In this document: positions 15,549 to 23,374 of the stretch, in pieces
Numbering within the stretch: position 1 is the stretch's first letter
How the letters are laid out: every line of letters begins with the position of its first letter
From: a virus
Virus record (IMG/VR): IMGVR_UViG_3300006802_000208
Coordinates: 1-39,717 of that record
Strand: one strand, 5' to 3'
Length of the DNA stretch: 39,717 bases
Program-made: the position numbers and the translations under genes
The notes under the pieces: generated by a model
Database searches by the model: none
Told to the model about the DNA's origin: nothing
What the model saw: the letters and a program-made list of their open reading frames with translations, nothing else

Positions 15549-16643
15549 ATGGCATATACCTCTGATACATTGACTGTTACTACAGTCCAGGCACGTAAGG
15601 CGATTCTCGCCGCGTTCAAGGCAAAGCGTCCTATCTTTCTCTGGGGTCCTCCCGGCATTGGTAAGTCTGAGGTCGTTCAGTCTATCACCGATGAACTCGG
15701 TGGCGTCATGATCGACTTGCGTATGGCGCAGATGGAACCCACTGACATCCGTGGTATCCCCTACTACAACAAGGACACGGGTCGCATGGACTGGGCTCCC
15801 CCAGTTGATCTGCCTGATGAGGATATGGCTAAACAGTATCCCATCATTGTTCTGTTCCTTGATGAGATGAATTCGGCTCCGCCCGCTGTACAGGCGGCGG
15901 GTTATCAGTTGGTACTTAATCGTAGAATCGGCAAGTACCACTTGCCCGATAACGTAGTGCTGGTCGCGGCAGGTAACCGCGACTCTGACAAGGGCGTGAC
16001 TTATCGTATGCCCATGCCGCTGGCTAACAGGTTCGTTCACATTGAACTGCGCCCCGACTTTACTGTCTGGCAAGATTGGGCTGTGAACAACGACATCCAC
16101 GAGGACGTGGTAGGTTACTTGTCCTTCGCAAAGCAGGACTTGTATGACTTCGATAGCAAGTCTAGCAGCAAGGCGTTTGCTACTCCCCGTAGTTGGACTT
16201 TCGTTTCTGATCTGATCAAGGATGAAACGCTGGATTCCGATACTCAGTTGAATCTGCTGTCGGGTTCGGTTGGCGAAGGTATCGCGGTTAAGTTTATGGC
16301 TCACCGCAAGGTATCTAGCAAGATGCCCAAGCCCGAGGATATTTTGTCGGGCAAGGTAACCGATCTGAAGGTCAAGGAGATTTCGGCAATGTACTCTTTG
16401 ACTACTGCTATGTGCTACGAGCTCAAGGATGCTATCGACAACAAGGTCGATATGAAGAAGTTCCATCAGATGGCTGACAATTTCTTTGGCTACATGATGA
16501 AGAATTTTGAGACCGAGTTGGTAGTGATGGGTGCTAAGGTCGCTCTCAAGACATTTATGCTGCCCATCGAACCCACGCAGTTGAAGAACTTCGATGAGTT
16601 CCACAAGAAGTACGGCAAGTACATCGTGGATGCCAGCAACTAA
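15549..16643 (+). CDS. MoxR-family AAA+ ATPase
   Basis: 364 residues. Walker A GPPGIGKS is at residues 33-40, Walker B LFLDEMN at 102-108 (Asp105, Glu106) and sensor-1 Asn143 in AAGNRD. An FATPRSW segment near residues 210-216 is placed for sensor 2. The RMAQMEPTDIRGIPYYN segment after Walker A is typical of the MoxR/CbxX-type clade acting as a remodelling chaperone. MoxR ATPases normally work with a VWA-domain partner, and one is encoded at 18232. Together they may remodel or activate a host or phage protein complex using ATP. Codons are clearly GC-rich: 35 of 60 bases in 15601-15660 are G or C against 9 of 60 in 2461-2520. A strong promoter and Shine-Dalgarno sequence suggest high early expression. 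Confidence 0.88.
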   Translation: MAYTSDTLTVTTVQARKAILAAFKAKRPIFLWGPPGIGKSEVVQSITDELGGVMIDLRMAQMEPTDIRGIPYYNKDTGRMDWAPPVDLPDEDMAKQYPIIVLFLDEMNSAPPAVQAAGYQLVLNRRIGKYHLPDNVVLVAAGNRDSDKGVTYRMPMPLANRFVHIELRPDFTVWQDWAVNNDIHEDVVGYLSFAKQDLYDFDSKSSSKAFATPRSWTFVSDLIKDETLDSDTQLNLLSGSVGEGIAVKFMAHRKVSSKMPKPEDILSGKVTDLKVKEISAMYSLTTAMCYELKDAIDNKVDMKKFHQMADNFFGYMMKNFETELVVMGAKVALKTFMLPIEPTQLKNFDEFHKKYGKYIVDASN

Positions 16644-16655
16644 GAGTTGGTGAGT

Positions 16656-16710
16656 GTCCGCTAGCAGTTAGTATCTAGGTGTGAGAGTCGGATACTTTCT
16701 GTTAGCGGAC
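16656..16710 (+). terminator. Long stable hairpin after the MoxR gene (probable terminator)
   Basis: GTCCGCTAGCAG (16656-16667) pairs with CTGTTAGCGGAC (16699-16710), 12 bp with one G-U. A symmetric TT/TT internal loop and a second stem AGTATC/GATACT (16670-16675 with 16691-16696) lie inside, with a 15-base apical loop. Only a broken T tract (TATTTCCTTT) follows, so it may instead act as a 3' stabiliser or an RNA element. It lies between an early-type and a late-type gene. Confidence 0.6.
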
Positions 16711-16714
16711 TATT

Positions 16715-16740
16715 TCCTTTGTTAAATATAAAACAAAGGA
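16715..16740 (+). promoter_or_regulatory. RBS-sequestering hairpin with a late promoter in its loop
   Basis: TCCTTTGTT (16715-16723) is a perfect 9-base complement of AACAAAGGA (16732-16740). The right arm contains the ribosome-binding site AAAGGA for the ATG at 16751. GTTAAATA (16721-16728), a 6 of 8 late promoter match, spans the loop. Its predicted start near 16734 removes the left arm. Read-through RNA would hide the RBS; late-initiated RNA would expose it, as in T4 gene e. Confidence 0.6.
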
Positions 16741-16750
16741 TATTATTATC

Positions 16751-17356
16751 ATGGGTAATCTTACTATAGAAAAACTTAATAAGTGGGCTAAAGGCTCCAC
16801 TTTTGTTGAAACAGGTTCATGCGAGGGTTGGACGATACCTGTAGCATTGGAGCATGGATTTAAAAAAATACACGGTATAGAATTAAATCCAGAATTATAC
16901 AATTTTAGTTTAAATCTGTCTGGACCACTTTTTGACTCTAATGGAAATAATATAGGTAATGCTCCACTCAAAGATCATCCAAATGTTAAACTTTGGTTAG
17001 GAGATACAGTAGAACTGATGGATGAAATATGCGAAACCCTAGATGAACAAACTACTTTTTGGTTAGATGCTCATGAATCAGGGCCTACAATGCCTAGAGG
17101 TAAATATGGTCCGTGTCCGTTACTTCAAGAATTAAAGTCTATTAAAAAATCACCTAGGAATGATCATGTAATAATGATCGATGATGTAAGAATATTAGAC
17201 ACATGGGAATGGAATTTTATAACTAAGGAATCTGTCATTAAACTTATATATGAGATCAATAAAGATTATATTATCACTTATATTGATGGCACCGATCCTG
17301 ATTGTGAATATGGATATTTGCCAAATGATATATTGGTAGCCCATTTGGAGAATTAA
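16751..17356 (+). CDS. SAM-dependent methyltransferase-like protein
   Basis: 201 residues with a class I methyltransferase pattern: motif I FVETGSCEGWT near the N-terminus, an acidic residue ending strand 2 (HGIELNPE), a motif with Asp (VKLWLGDT), and FWLDAHESG followed by a Pro-rich loop and VIMIDDVR. The LDAHESG and IDDVR pair resembles the metal-assisted TylF/CmcI-like O-methyltransferases acting on small molecules or sugars. It may methylate a surface sugar made by the phage-encoded glycan genes, but the substrate is unknown. Codons are AT-rich, unlike the flanking MoxR and VWA genes, so it appears to have been inserted between them or to have a different history. Its predicted late promoter/hairpin switch suggests late expression. 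Confidence 0.65.
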   Translation: MGNLTIEKLNKWAKGSTFVETGSCEGWTIPVALEHGFKKIHGIELNPELYNFSLNLSGPLFDSNGNNIGNAPLKDHPNVKLWLGDTVELMDEICETLDEQTTFWLDAHESGPTMPRGKYGPCPLLQELKSIKKSPRNDHVIMIDDVRILDTWEWNFITKESVIKLIYEINKDYIITYIDGTDPDCEYGYLPNDILVAHLEN

Positions 17357-17357
17357 T

Positions 17358-18146
17358 ACGCTACACAAACAAATAACAAAATGGATCAAAGATTACGCCA
17401 AAAAGAACAAGATTGAAACTCTTGTTGTTGGAGTGTCCGGCGGGATCGACAGCGCGGTAGTTAGTACATTATGTGCTAATACAGGAATAGTGACCCGTGT
17501 GGTCACTATGCCTATCAGACAAAATAAAAAAACTCATGAACGTAGTTTGCGCCACATAGAATGGTTATTTAATAAACTGTCTGATGAAAAATCCGTTGCC
17601 CAGTGCACTGGTTCATTGTTACATCTTAACATTGATTTGACTAATACCTTTGCAGTATTTGAAAAGCAACTCAGGTTAGCAGGTCAAGATAGTGAACTTG
17701 CATTCGCTAACTCGCGTAGCAGATTGCGTATGATGACATTATATCAAATAGCACAAAGCAATAATGGTATAGTTGTAGGTACCGGTAATAAGGTTGAAGA
17801 TTTCGGTGTGGGATTTTTTACCAAATATGGTGACGGTGGTGTTGATATAAGTCCTATAGCAGACCTTACTAAAACTGAAGTTTGGGCTATGGGTCGTGAG
17901 TTGGGTATCATTGAAGATATCATCAACGCACCACCGACAGATGGATTATGGGATGACGGACGTGATGATGAGGATCAGCTTGGTATGAATTATACCGAGT
18001 TAGAACAAGCCATGATGTTAGACGAGTCACAACTGATTCCTAATAATAAGCAGGATAAGAAAAATTTGATTCACTACAGAAAATTAAGGGCTAAGAATCT
18101 ACATAAAATGATGCCAATACCAGTTTTTAAAAAATCCTCTGATTAA
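17358..18146 (+). CDS. nadE: NAD synthetase (ammonia-dependent type), with non-canonical ACG start
   Basis: 262 residues if begun at ACG 17358. The P-loop SGGIDSA lies at residues 27-33. GTGNKVEDFGVGFFTKYGDG, DISPIADLTKTEVW, APPTDGLWDDGRDDEDQLG and MNYTELEQ follow the NadE pattern, so it should amidate nicotinic acid adenine dinucleotide to NAD+. There is no glutaminase domain, so ammonia is the likely donor. The frame is open from 17340, but the first ATG or GTG in frame is GTG at 17433, which would cut off the helix and strand before the P-loop (WIKDYAKK, ETLVVGV). ACG at 17358 lies seven bases after GGAG (17347-17350) and gives a normal N-terminus, so I prefer it. The role may be to keep up NAD during infection or to counter NAD-depleting defence. 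Confidence 0.8.
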   Translation, partial: TLHKQITKWIKDYAKKNKIETLVVGVSGGIDSAVVSTLCANTGIVTRVVTMPIRQNKKTHERSLRHIEWLFNKLSDEKSVAQCTGSLLHLNIDLTNTFAVFEKQLRLAGQDSELAFANSRSRLRMMTLYQIAQSNNGIVVGTGNKVEDFGVGFFTKYGDGGVDISPIADLTKTEVWAMGRELGIIEDIINAPPTDGLWDDGRDDEDQLGMNYTELEQAMMLDESQLIPNNKQDKKNLIHYRKLRAKNLHKMMPIPVFKKSSD

Positions 18147-18173
18147 TCAACAACTTACGTAGCCAAATATTTC

Positions 18174-18202
18174 TTGACAAAAGTTGCGAAATCCTGTATT
18201 AT
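18174..18202 (+). promoter_or_regulatory. Sigma70-like promoter for the VWA gene
   Basis: TTGACA (18174-18179), 17-base spacer, TATTAT (18197-18202, 5 of 6). The predicted start near 18209 leaves a 23-base leader with TGAGGA before the ATG at 18232. An in-frame TTG at 18184 lies inside the promoter spacer and cannot be the start. Confidence 0.7.
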
Positions 18203-18231
18203 ATATAGTATATGACGTTGAGGATTTTGAT

Positions 18232-19524
18232 ATGACCACTACTACTGCAAACACAAAAAAGAAGTCGGATCGTAACAAAAATTTGGACCACGTAATTGGA
18301 CCAACTGATCCTAAGATTGACGCGCAGGCGCGTGAACGTTTGATAACCGCCCGCATATCTTTGCTACTCAGGCACTCTTTCTTTGGTAATATTGCTACCC
18401 GTTTGCAGTTGACTAATGCTGATGAATGGCTACCAACCGCAGCAACTGACGGCCGTAAATTCTACTACAACAGCCGCTTCATAATGATGCTCAAGCCTAA
18501 GGAGGTTGAGTTCCTTGTGGGGCATGAAGTATTGCACGTAGTCTATGATCATCTGGGCCGTCGCGGTGATCGTGATCCGCAGATATTCAATATCGCAAAT
18601 GACTACGCGGTCAACGCCGATCTTAAAAGGCACAAGGTTGGTACTTTCATCACTACTGTTCCTGCTCTCTACGAATTCAAGTATGACGGCATGGCTAGCG
18701 AAGAAATCTATGACGATTTGATGAAAAACGCCCAGCATATCAATATGGATGACCTAATTGATATGCTGCTAGACGAGCACCTGGACGACGAGAACGATGG
18801 TTCAAGTGAGGGTGAAGGCGAGAACGAGGGCAAGGGTCGCGGCAAACGGCCTACTATGTCTGAACAGGAACGTGAGGAGATCCGTCAGGAGATGAAGCAG
18901 GCTATCATCAATGCCGCTAGAAATTCTGATGCTGGTTCTATCCCACAAAACGTGCAGCGCATGATCAAGGAACTGACTGAGCCAGTCATGCCCTGGCGTG
19001 AATTGCTACAGACTAATCTTACTTCGGCTATCAAGTCGGACTTTAGTTTCATGCGTCCTTCCCGTCGAGGCTGGCACATGGACGCGATTCTCCCCTCGAT
19101 GAATCCAGGTGAGGAAATCGATGTTGACGTATTCATCGATCTTTCGGGTTCTATTTCTGATGCTCAAGGCAGGGAATTCTTGTCTGAGGTCGTGGGCATG
19201 GTCAAGTCCTTCACTGGGTTCAAGTTGCATATCGCTACGTTCGACACCCAGGTATACAATCCTAAGTCTTTTGATACTGACAGTCTGGATCAGGTCGAGG
19301 AATATGAATTGCTGGGCGGTGGTGGTACTGACTTCACTTGCATCTTTGAGCACCTCAAGAACGAGGGTCGAGTGCCCAACAGGCTGATCGTGTTTACTGA
19401 CGGTTACCCCTTTGGTAGTTGGGGTGACTCTGACTACTGTGACACTACTTGGATCATTCATGGAAACCCCAAACCAGACGTGCCGTTTGGTACTTGGGCG
19501 TTGTATGATGAACACAAGAAGTGA
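18232..19524 (+). CDS. VWA-domain, HExxH metallopeptidase-like protein (DUF2201-type), MoxR partner
   Basis: 430 residues. The N-terminal half carries a zinc-peptidase-like helix VGHEVLHVVYDH (HExxH at residues 98-102). The C-terminal half is a von Willebrand A fold with a MIDAS motif, DLSGS at 303-307, plus a later GGGGTDFTCIF and VFTDGYPF. Between them is an acidic, Gly/Glu-rich linker (about residues 185-210). This combination is the DUF2201 type that accompanies MoxR ATPases. I infer the pair acts as a chaperone or activator complex; whether the HExxH is proteolytically active is unknown. The ATG at 18232 is chosen for its Shine-Dalgarno sequence and the promoter upstream. Codon use is GC-rich like the MoxR gene. 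Confidence 0.85.
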   Translation: MTTTTANTKKKSDRNKNLDHVIGPTDPKIDAQARERLITARISLLLRHSFFGNIATRLQLTNADEWLPTAATDGRKFYYNSRFIMMLKPKEVEFLVGHEVLHVVYDHLGRRGDRDPQIFNIANDYAVNADLKRHKVGTFITTVPALYEFKYDGMASEEIYDDLMKNAQHINMDDLIDMLLDEHLDDENDGSSEGEGENEGKGRGKRPTMSEQEREEIRQEMKQAIINAARNSDAGSIPQNVQRMIKELTEPVMPWRELLQTNLTSAIKSDFSFMRPSRRGWHMDAILPSMNPGEEIDVDVFIDLSGSISDAQGREFLSEVVGMVKSFTGFKLHIATFDTQVYNPKSFDTDSLDQVEEYELLGGGGTDFTCIFEHLKNEGRVPNRLIVFTDGYPFGSWGDSDYCDTTWIIHGNPKPDVPFGTWALYDEHKK

Positions 19525-19525
19525 C

Positions 19526-19777
19526 ATGCCTTACATATACGAATCACCTGACAGGGGAGTAACTATTTACCGTAGAAATTCAGGTGAAGAGGAAAGGACA
19601 GAGATTAGCCGTGCTGTAAAGGATCCTGGCGGTAATGGTTGGTCTCTGCAAGAAGCCCTCAGGCTCAGCGAACAGTTTAGATTATGGAAAGACATACTTG
19701 CCCGTAGTTATGACGATCCTTATATACGAGATATGATTAATAAGATCGAAGTATATCATGAACTCAAATACAAATAA
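19526..19777 (+). CDS. Small phage protein, function unknown
   Basis: 83 residues from the ATG at 19526, one base after the VWA stop, so it should be co-transcribed and perhaps translationally coupled. It is a soluble, highly charged protein. Its first half is MPYIYESPDRGVTIYRR-like strand sequence; the second half is helical (SLQEALRLSEQFRLWKDILA). Longer upstream extensions of the frame lie inside the VWA gene and are not credible. I do not recognise a family. It overlaps the next gene by 20 bases. Confidence 0.65.
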   Translation: MPYIYESPDRGVTIYRRNSGEEERTEISRAVKDPGGNGWSLQEALRLSEQFRLWKDILARSYDDPYIRDMINKIEVYHELKYK

Positions 19778-20096
19778 CAAGTTTTTAGTGATGTGGGACA
19801 ACTTGGGTCTAGAGTGCCTCTTCAACCTTACTGAGGATAACAAGAAAAAAATGATGTCCGTCCTCAAAGAAGAAAAGTTTGCAAGCACCGTACCTTCGTT
19901 GGACGTTCTGCTTATCAGGGCTAGAGCCAATAGCCAAAGACATTATGAAATTTATGTTTTTGAGTCAGAGATCGATGAGGATTATCTTAGAGAAATACTA
20001 GAAAATGATCCTATGCTTGTAGTACCCTCGATCAGAGAAAAGGGACATAAGATTTTAGATATGAGAGAGAACAAACAACATGTCCGAATCTACTAA
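19758..20096 (+). CDS. Conserved-type phage protein, function unknown
   Basis: 112 residues starting inside the end of the previous gene. It contains KFLVMWDNLGLECLFNLT near the N-terminus and HYEIYVFESEIDEDYLREIL in the middle. The pattern of a predicted strand with MWDxLGLE recurs in small proteins of T4-like phages as I remember them, but no biochemical function is known to me. It has no membrane segment or nucleotide motif. The overlap at both ends places it in one operon with the VWA gene. Confidence 0.65.
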   Translation: MNSNTNNKFLVMWDNLGLECLFNLTEDNKKKMMSVLKEEKFASTVPSLDVLLIRARANSQRHYEIYVFESEIDEDYLREILENDPMLVVPSIREKGHKILDMRENKQHVRIY

Positions 20097-20319
20097 TCTT
20101 TCTCTTCCTGAAATTAATATCAACGACTGGTATACTGACAGGTTAGTTGATTTTGTACCCGAACATTTTGTCAAGGCTTCTGGCTTGCTAAACACGAATT
20201 CTATGGAATGGATACGTATTAATTTCACTGGACGTTTTGCTTTCAAGAGAATTTCATCAGGTGAAGTATATTTTGAAGATCCAGCCGAGGCTACTTTTTT
20301 CTCCCTGACTTGGGGATAA
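20080..20319 (+). CDS. Small phage protein, function unknown
   Basis: 79 residues overlapping the previous gene by 17 bases. The segment VEWIRINF-like (MEWIRINFTGRFAFKRISSG) suggests a small beta-rich domain. No motif is recognised. It is the last gene of the run that begins with the VWA gene; the next gene has a late-type control region. Confidence 0.55.
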   Translation: MSESTNLSLPEININDWYTDRLVDFVPEHFVKASGLLNTNSMEWIRINFTGRFAFKRISSGEVYFEDPAEATFFSLTWG

Positions 20320-20334
20320 ATTTTTCACTGCCTC

Positions 20335-20367
20335 ATCTCCTAAGTAAATACACTACTTCTAGGAGAT
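20335..20367 (+). promoter_or_regulatory. RBS-sequestering hairpin with a late promoter in its loop
   Basis: ATCTCCTA (20335-20342) is a perfect complement of TAGGAGAT (20360-20367), which contains the ribosome-binding site for the ATG at 20374. The 17-base loop starts with AGTAAATA (20343-20350), a late promoter-like octamer. Its predicted start near 20356 excludes the left arm. Early read-through RNA would mask the RBS and late RNA would not. Confidence 0.6.
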
Positions 20368-20373
20368 AATATT

Positions 20374-21033
20374 ATGGCGTTTATAAGACATGTTGGAAAG
20401 CAAGGTGATCGCAAGGTCGCGGTAGTTTTTCGTGAAGTGCCCGGTGACTCTCACATGTGCTTGATCGTGTATACAGAATTATTAAATCAAAATATACATG
20501 ATCCATTAATGACTACTATCGAAAGTGACATAGGACAGAATAGCGACAATCTAGCAGATGCATTGAATAGGACTTACACTAAAGATGGTAAGGTTATTCT
20601 ACAAGTTTTGCATAGTGAAGGAATGTTAAAGAGAGTGCAAACTGAATCAGTAGTGATGACTCCCGCACCCAATACTTCAATTAAATTAAGTGAACTAAAC
20701 AACTTATTGAATGAGATGCAAAAAGGTAGTGAAGCAACAAAAAAACTAGCAGAAATAGATTCTAGTATGGGTTATCAAGATCCTAAAGATGTTGCTAAGA
20801 GAAGGGATGCTGCCCGAAATCCTGCTAAAGAACCAGTCAAGGCTAGTACTAATCAAGCATTAGACGATTCTTCATTAGCAAATAACTTGAGGCAACAAGC
20901 AGAAAGAATGAGCCGAGAGGCTCAGGGATTATTAGCAGAATCTGAAAGACTACTATCAGAAGCCAACAAACTAGATCCTGTAGTAACAGAGGTCAAAACA
21001 AAGAAGGCAAAGAAATCTAAAGTATCTGCATAA
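20374..21033 (+). CDS. Conserved T4-like phage protein with C-terminal coiled coil
   Basis: 219 residues. The N-terminal domain opens MAFIRHVGKQGDRKVAVVFR and contains REVPGDSHMCLIVYTELL. A middle segment (VVMTPAPNTSIKLSELNNLL) leads into a long helical, probably coiled-coil region (about residues 165-205, QQAERMSREAQGLLAESERL). The C-terminus is Lys-rich (KTKKAKKSKV). I recognise the opening as a family shared among T4-like phages of marine and freshwater bacteria, but its role is not known to me. Control by a late promoter inside an RBS-masking hairpin suggests it is wanted only late, as for a structural or packaging component. Confidence 0.65.
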   Translation: MAFIRHVGKQGDRKVAVVFREVPGDSHMCLIVYTELLNQNIHDPLMTTIESDIGQNSDNLADALNRTYTKDGKVILQVLHSEGMLKRVQTESVVMTPAPNTSIKLSELNNLLNEMQKGSEATKKLAEIDSSMGYQDPKDVAKRRDAARNPAKEPVKASTNQALDDSSLANNLRQQAERMSREAQGLLAESERLLSEANKLDPVVTEVKTKKAKKSKVSA

Positions 21034-21329
21034 TGTCTCCTGAATTTTTGCGGAAATGGGAACATATACTTGCTGACGTAGAGAAATCAAGAATACCCGT
21101 CGAGTTCCTAAAAAAGATAGTACTTAGACTCGACGGACGCAAGCAGAAAACCATTAACATAAAAAAAATGTTAGATCAAGGATTGATATCAGATGAGATC
21201 GAAGATGTCTTAGGTAGGATCCTAACTGAATTCGACCACATAATAAAGTCTGTTGAGTTCATATTGAATGTTGAGTCAATAGCAGAAACAGTACAACCTG
21301 AAACAGATAAATTCTTGAAAAATCTTTAA
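21033..21329 (+). CDS. Conserved small T4-like phage protein, function unknown
   Basis: 98 residues; the start overlaps the stop of the previous gene (TAATG). It is all-helical by eye and rich in Lys and Glu: MSPEFLRKWEHILADVEKSR, then VLRLDGRKQKTINIKKML, then IAETVQPETDKFLKNL. I recall similar proteins in T4-like phages next to the previous gene, which supports a paired function, but none is known to me. No catalytic motif or membrane segment is present. The next gene starts immediately after its stop. Confidence 0.6.
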   Translation: MSPEFLRKWEHILADVEKSRIPVEFLKKIVLRLDGRKQKTINIKKMLDQGLISDEIEDVLGRILTEFDHIIKSVEFILNVESIAETVQPETDKFLKNL

Positions 21330-22481
21330 ATGTACTATTATACTAGTCATTGGAAACCACATATATATCGTAACTCAACACTTGATGGTGTTTTGCTGGA
21401 CGATATAAGTGACAAAAGAATGAGAGTTCTTAACTACCATGAAAAAAATCTCGATGACATTGCTATTGTTAATTTAGTACAAGAGCATTCAACAAATATA
21501 ACAAATCCATCTTATAGTCAGACTGAAATAAATTTAAGATCAAATGTTGATTTTTTTGTGAGTAAAGGTAACAAAATTATTTTTATTATAGAACGCAACA
21601 AAGAAGATGCTAAAATCTTAGCCCAAGATTATATATCTACATTTAAAAATAAAATTATAGTATTCAATACCAGAGCGTTTAACTTTAACTATATAGTAGC
21701 ATCTGAACAAGAAGAAAGAACAAGATATTTTTCTTTTCAAGAAAACTTCAGTAACCGTGATCCACTAAACAAACACTTTAGACATCTATTTGTATGTATT
21801 AATAGAATGGTCAAGCATCATAGAATAGTTGCTCTAGATGTTTTGCAACAAAAGGGAATATTTAATTTAGGTAAAACATCTTTTTCGGGTAGAAACTACT
21901 CAAATCTGGAATATGATGAATCATTATGTAATAGTTTGCAACATCTTTGTACACATTGGAAAATAGTACCATTGCCTCGCGTAAATTTAGAAGACTACGA
22001 TGATTCTTGGATAGATTTGGTGTCAGAAACTCATGAATACGCTGAAAACTATGAATGGATAACAGAGAAGACAGTTAGAGCATTTCTTTATGGAAAACCT
22101 TTTTTAATATTTGGTCCTAAAGGTATACATAAAAAATTGATTACTGATGGATTTGAGATGTTCGAAGAATTATTTGACTATTCTTTTGATATCGAAGACG
22201 ATACTAGAAAAAGATATGAAATGTTAGTAGACAACATAGTTGGATTAAAAGATACTGATTATGAAACTAGGAAAAAATTAACTTCGAAAATTTATGACAA
22301 ATTGTTGCACAATCAAAGATTAGCAATTGACATTATTCAAAATTATAAAAATTATACTTATATGGTAGATAAAAGCAAAAATTTTAATGATTCTGACATA
22401 CAAGAATCTTTAGATATAACTAATCATGTATTAGATAATATTATATTCATAGATCCGAACAAACAGTTTCCAAAAGATTAG
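21330..22481 (+). CDS. Glycosyltransferase-like protein, paralogue D
   Basis: 383 residues, AT-rich, beginning directly after the previous stop. The C-terminal donor-like region YEWITEKTVRAFLYGKPFLI, FGPKGIHKKLITDGFEMFEE and LFDYSFDIEDDTRKRYEML matches paralogues A-C at 2382-5830. The N-terminal part is different (MYYYTSHWKPHIYRNST). It stands alone here, about 15 kb from the cluster, among a run that also holds a sugar epimerase and aminotransferase. It probably transfers a nucleotide-activated sugar, possibly one made by the genes at 24127 and 25070. The identity of donor and acceptor is unknown. Confidence 0.65.
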   Translation: MYYYTSHWKPHIYRNSTLDGVLLDDISDKRMRVLNYHEKNLDDIAIVNLVQEHSTNITNPSYSQTEINLRSNVDFFVSKGNKIIFIIERNKEDAKILAQDYISTFKNKIIVFNTRAFNFNYIVASEQEERTRYFSFQENFSNRDPLNKHFRHLFVCINRMVKHHRIVALDVLQQKGIFNLGKTSFSGRNYSNLEYDESLCNSLQHLCTHWKIVPLPRVNLEDYDDSWIDLVSETHEYAENYEWITEKTVRAFLYGKPFLIFGPKGIHKKLITDGFEMFEELFDYSFDIEDDTRKRYEMLVDNIVGLKDTDYETRKKLTSKIYDKLLHNQRLAIDIIQNYKNYTYMVDKSKNFNDSDIQESLDITNHVLDNIIFIDPNKQFPKD

Positions 22482-22490
22482 CCATTTGTC

Positions 22491-22519
22491 TTGTAATTTT
22501 ATTATAATTTATCTATAAT
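22491..22519 (+). promoter_or_regulatory. Sigma70-like promoter abutting the thyA ATG
   Basis: TTGTAA (22491-22496, 4 of 6), 17-base spacer, perfect TATAAT (22514-22519). The usual start at 22526 is the A of the thyA ATG. A second TATAAT lies at 22503-22508. No Shine-Dalgarno sequence is present. Confidence 0.55.
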
Positions 22520-22525
22520 CAGACA

Positions 22526-23374
22526 ATGATACAGTATCATGATTTACTAGCATGGATCTTACAAAACGGTGACGATAGAAACGATAGAACAGGAGTAGGC
22601 ACATTAAGTGTGTTTGGTCAGCGACTACGTTTTAATCTTAATTCAGGCTTCCCCGCAATAACAACTAAGAAACTGGCTTGGAAAGCCTGTGTGGGAGAGT
22701 TACTTTGGTTCTTAGAAGGATCAGGTGACGAGAGACGCCTAGCAGAAATTACTCATGGTAGCAGTACTGGTAACGTTACTATCTGGACACCAAACGCATT
22801 AGCGCCTTATTGGAAAAGTAAAGCCAGATTTGAAGGTGATCTGGGAAGGATATATGGAGTCCAATGGCGTAACTGGCGAGCGCCTGATCTCACGAAGATT
22901 GATCAAATAGCCAACCTGATCGATGGTATAAAGAACGATCCTACTAGTAGGCGACACATTTTGTCAGCCTGGAACGTGGGAGAACTAGATCAAATGGCTC
23001 TGCCTCCTTGCCATATACTAGCACAATTTTACGTAGACACTACACTAAATGCTATATCTTGTCATATGTATCAGCGGAGCGTAGATGCTTTTCTAGGACT
23101 ACCTTTCAATATCGCTTCTTATGCTTTGCTTACTCACATGGTAGCGCAAGTCACTGGTTACAAAGTGTCCGAATTAATTATAAGCACGGGTGACACCCAT
23201 ATTTACAAAAATCACATAGATCAAGTACGGGAACAATTAACTAGGAAAGAGTATCCATTACCAACACTCTGGTTAAATCCGGACATCAAAGATATAGACA
23301 AGTTCACTATGAATGATATACAATTAGTTGATTATAAATATCATCCAAGTATCAAGGGGAGTATGGCGGTATGA
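22526..23374 (+). CDS. thyA: Thymidylate synthase (ThyA type)
   Basis: 282 residues, close to the usual length. It converts dUMP to dTMP with methylene-tetrahydrofolate. The N-terminal RTGVGTLSVFGQ holds the phosphate-binding Arg. The catalytic Cys162 lies in LPPCHILAQFYV, preceded by RRHILSAWNVGEL. YQRSVDAFLGLPFNIASYAL contains the dUMP-binding Arg and Asn, and STGDTHIYKNH the conserved His/Tyr pair. The C-terminus ends IKGSMAV, matching the closing tail of the family. It supplies dTTP for replication of an AT-rich genome. No intron is visible, unlike T4 td. The mRNA appears leaderless. It overlaps the next gene by 4 bases (ATGA). Confidence 0.95.
   Translation: MIQYHDLLAWILQNGDDRNDRTGVGTLSVFGQRLRFNLNSGFPAITTKKLAWKACVGELLWFLEGSGDERRLAEITHGSSTGNVTIWTPNALAPYWKSKARFEGDLGRIYGVQWRNWRAPDLTKIDQIANLIDGIKNDPTSRRHILSAWNVGELDQMALPPCHILAQFYVDTTLNAISCHMYQRSVDAFLGLPFNIASYALLTHMVAQVTGYKVSELIISTGDTHIYKNHIDQVREQLTRKEYPLPTLWLNPDIKDIDKFTMNDIQLVDYKYHPSIKGSMAV

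Noticed and set aside
15522-16604. Long reverse-strand frame (360 codons) opposite the MoxR gene
   Set aside because: It is the shadow of a clear AAA+ gene whose GC-rich third positions remove stops from the other strand; it has no recognisable domain and no promoter or RBS.
18184-18231. TTG start for the VWA gene, 16 codons upstream
   Set aside because: It lies within the promoter spacer, upstream of the predicted transcription start; the ATG at 18232 has a Shine-Dalgarno sequence.
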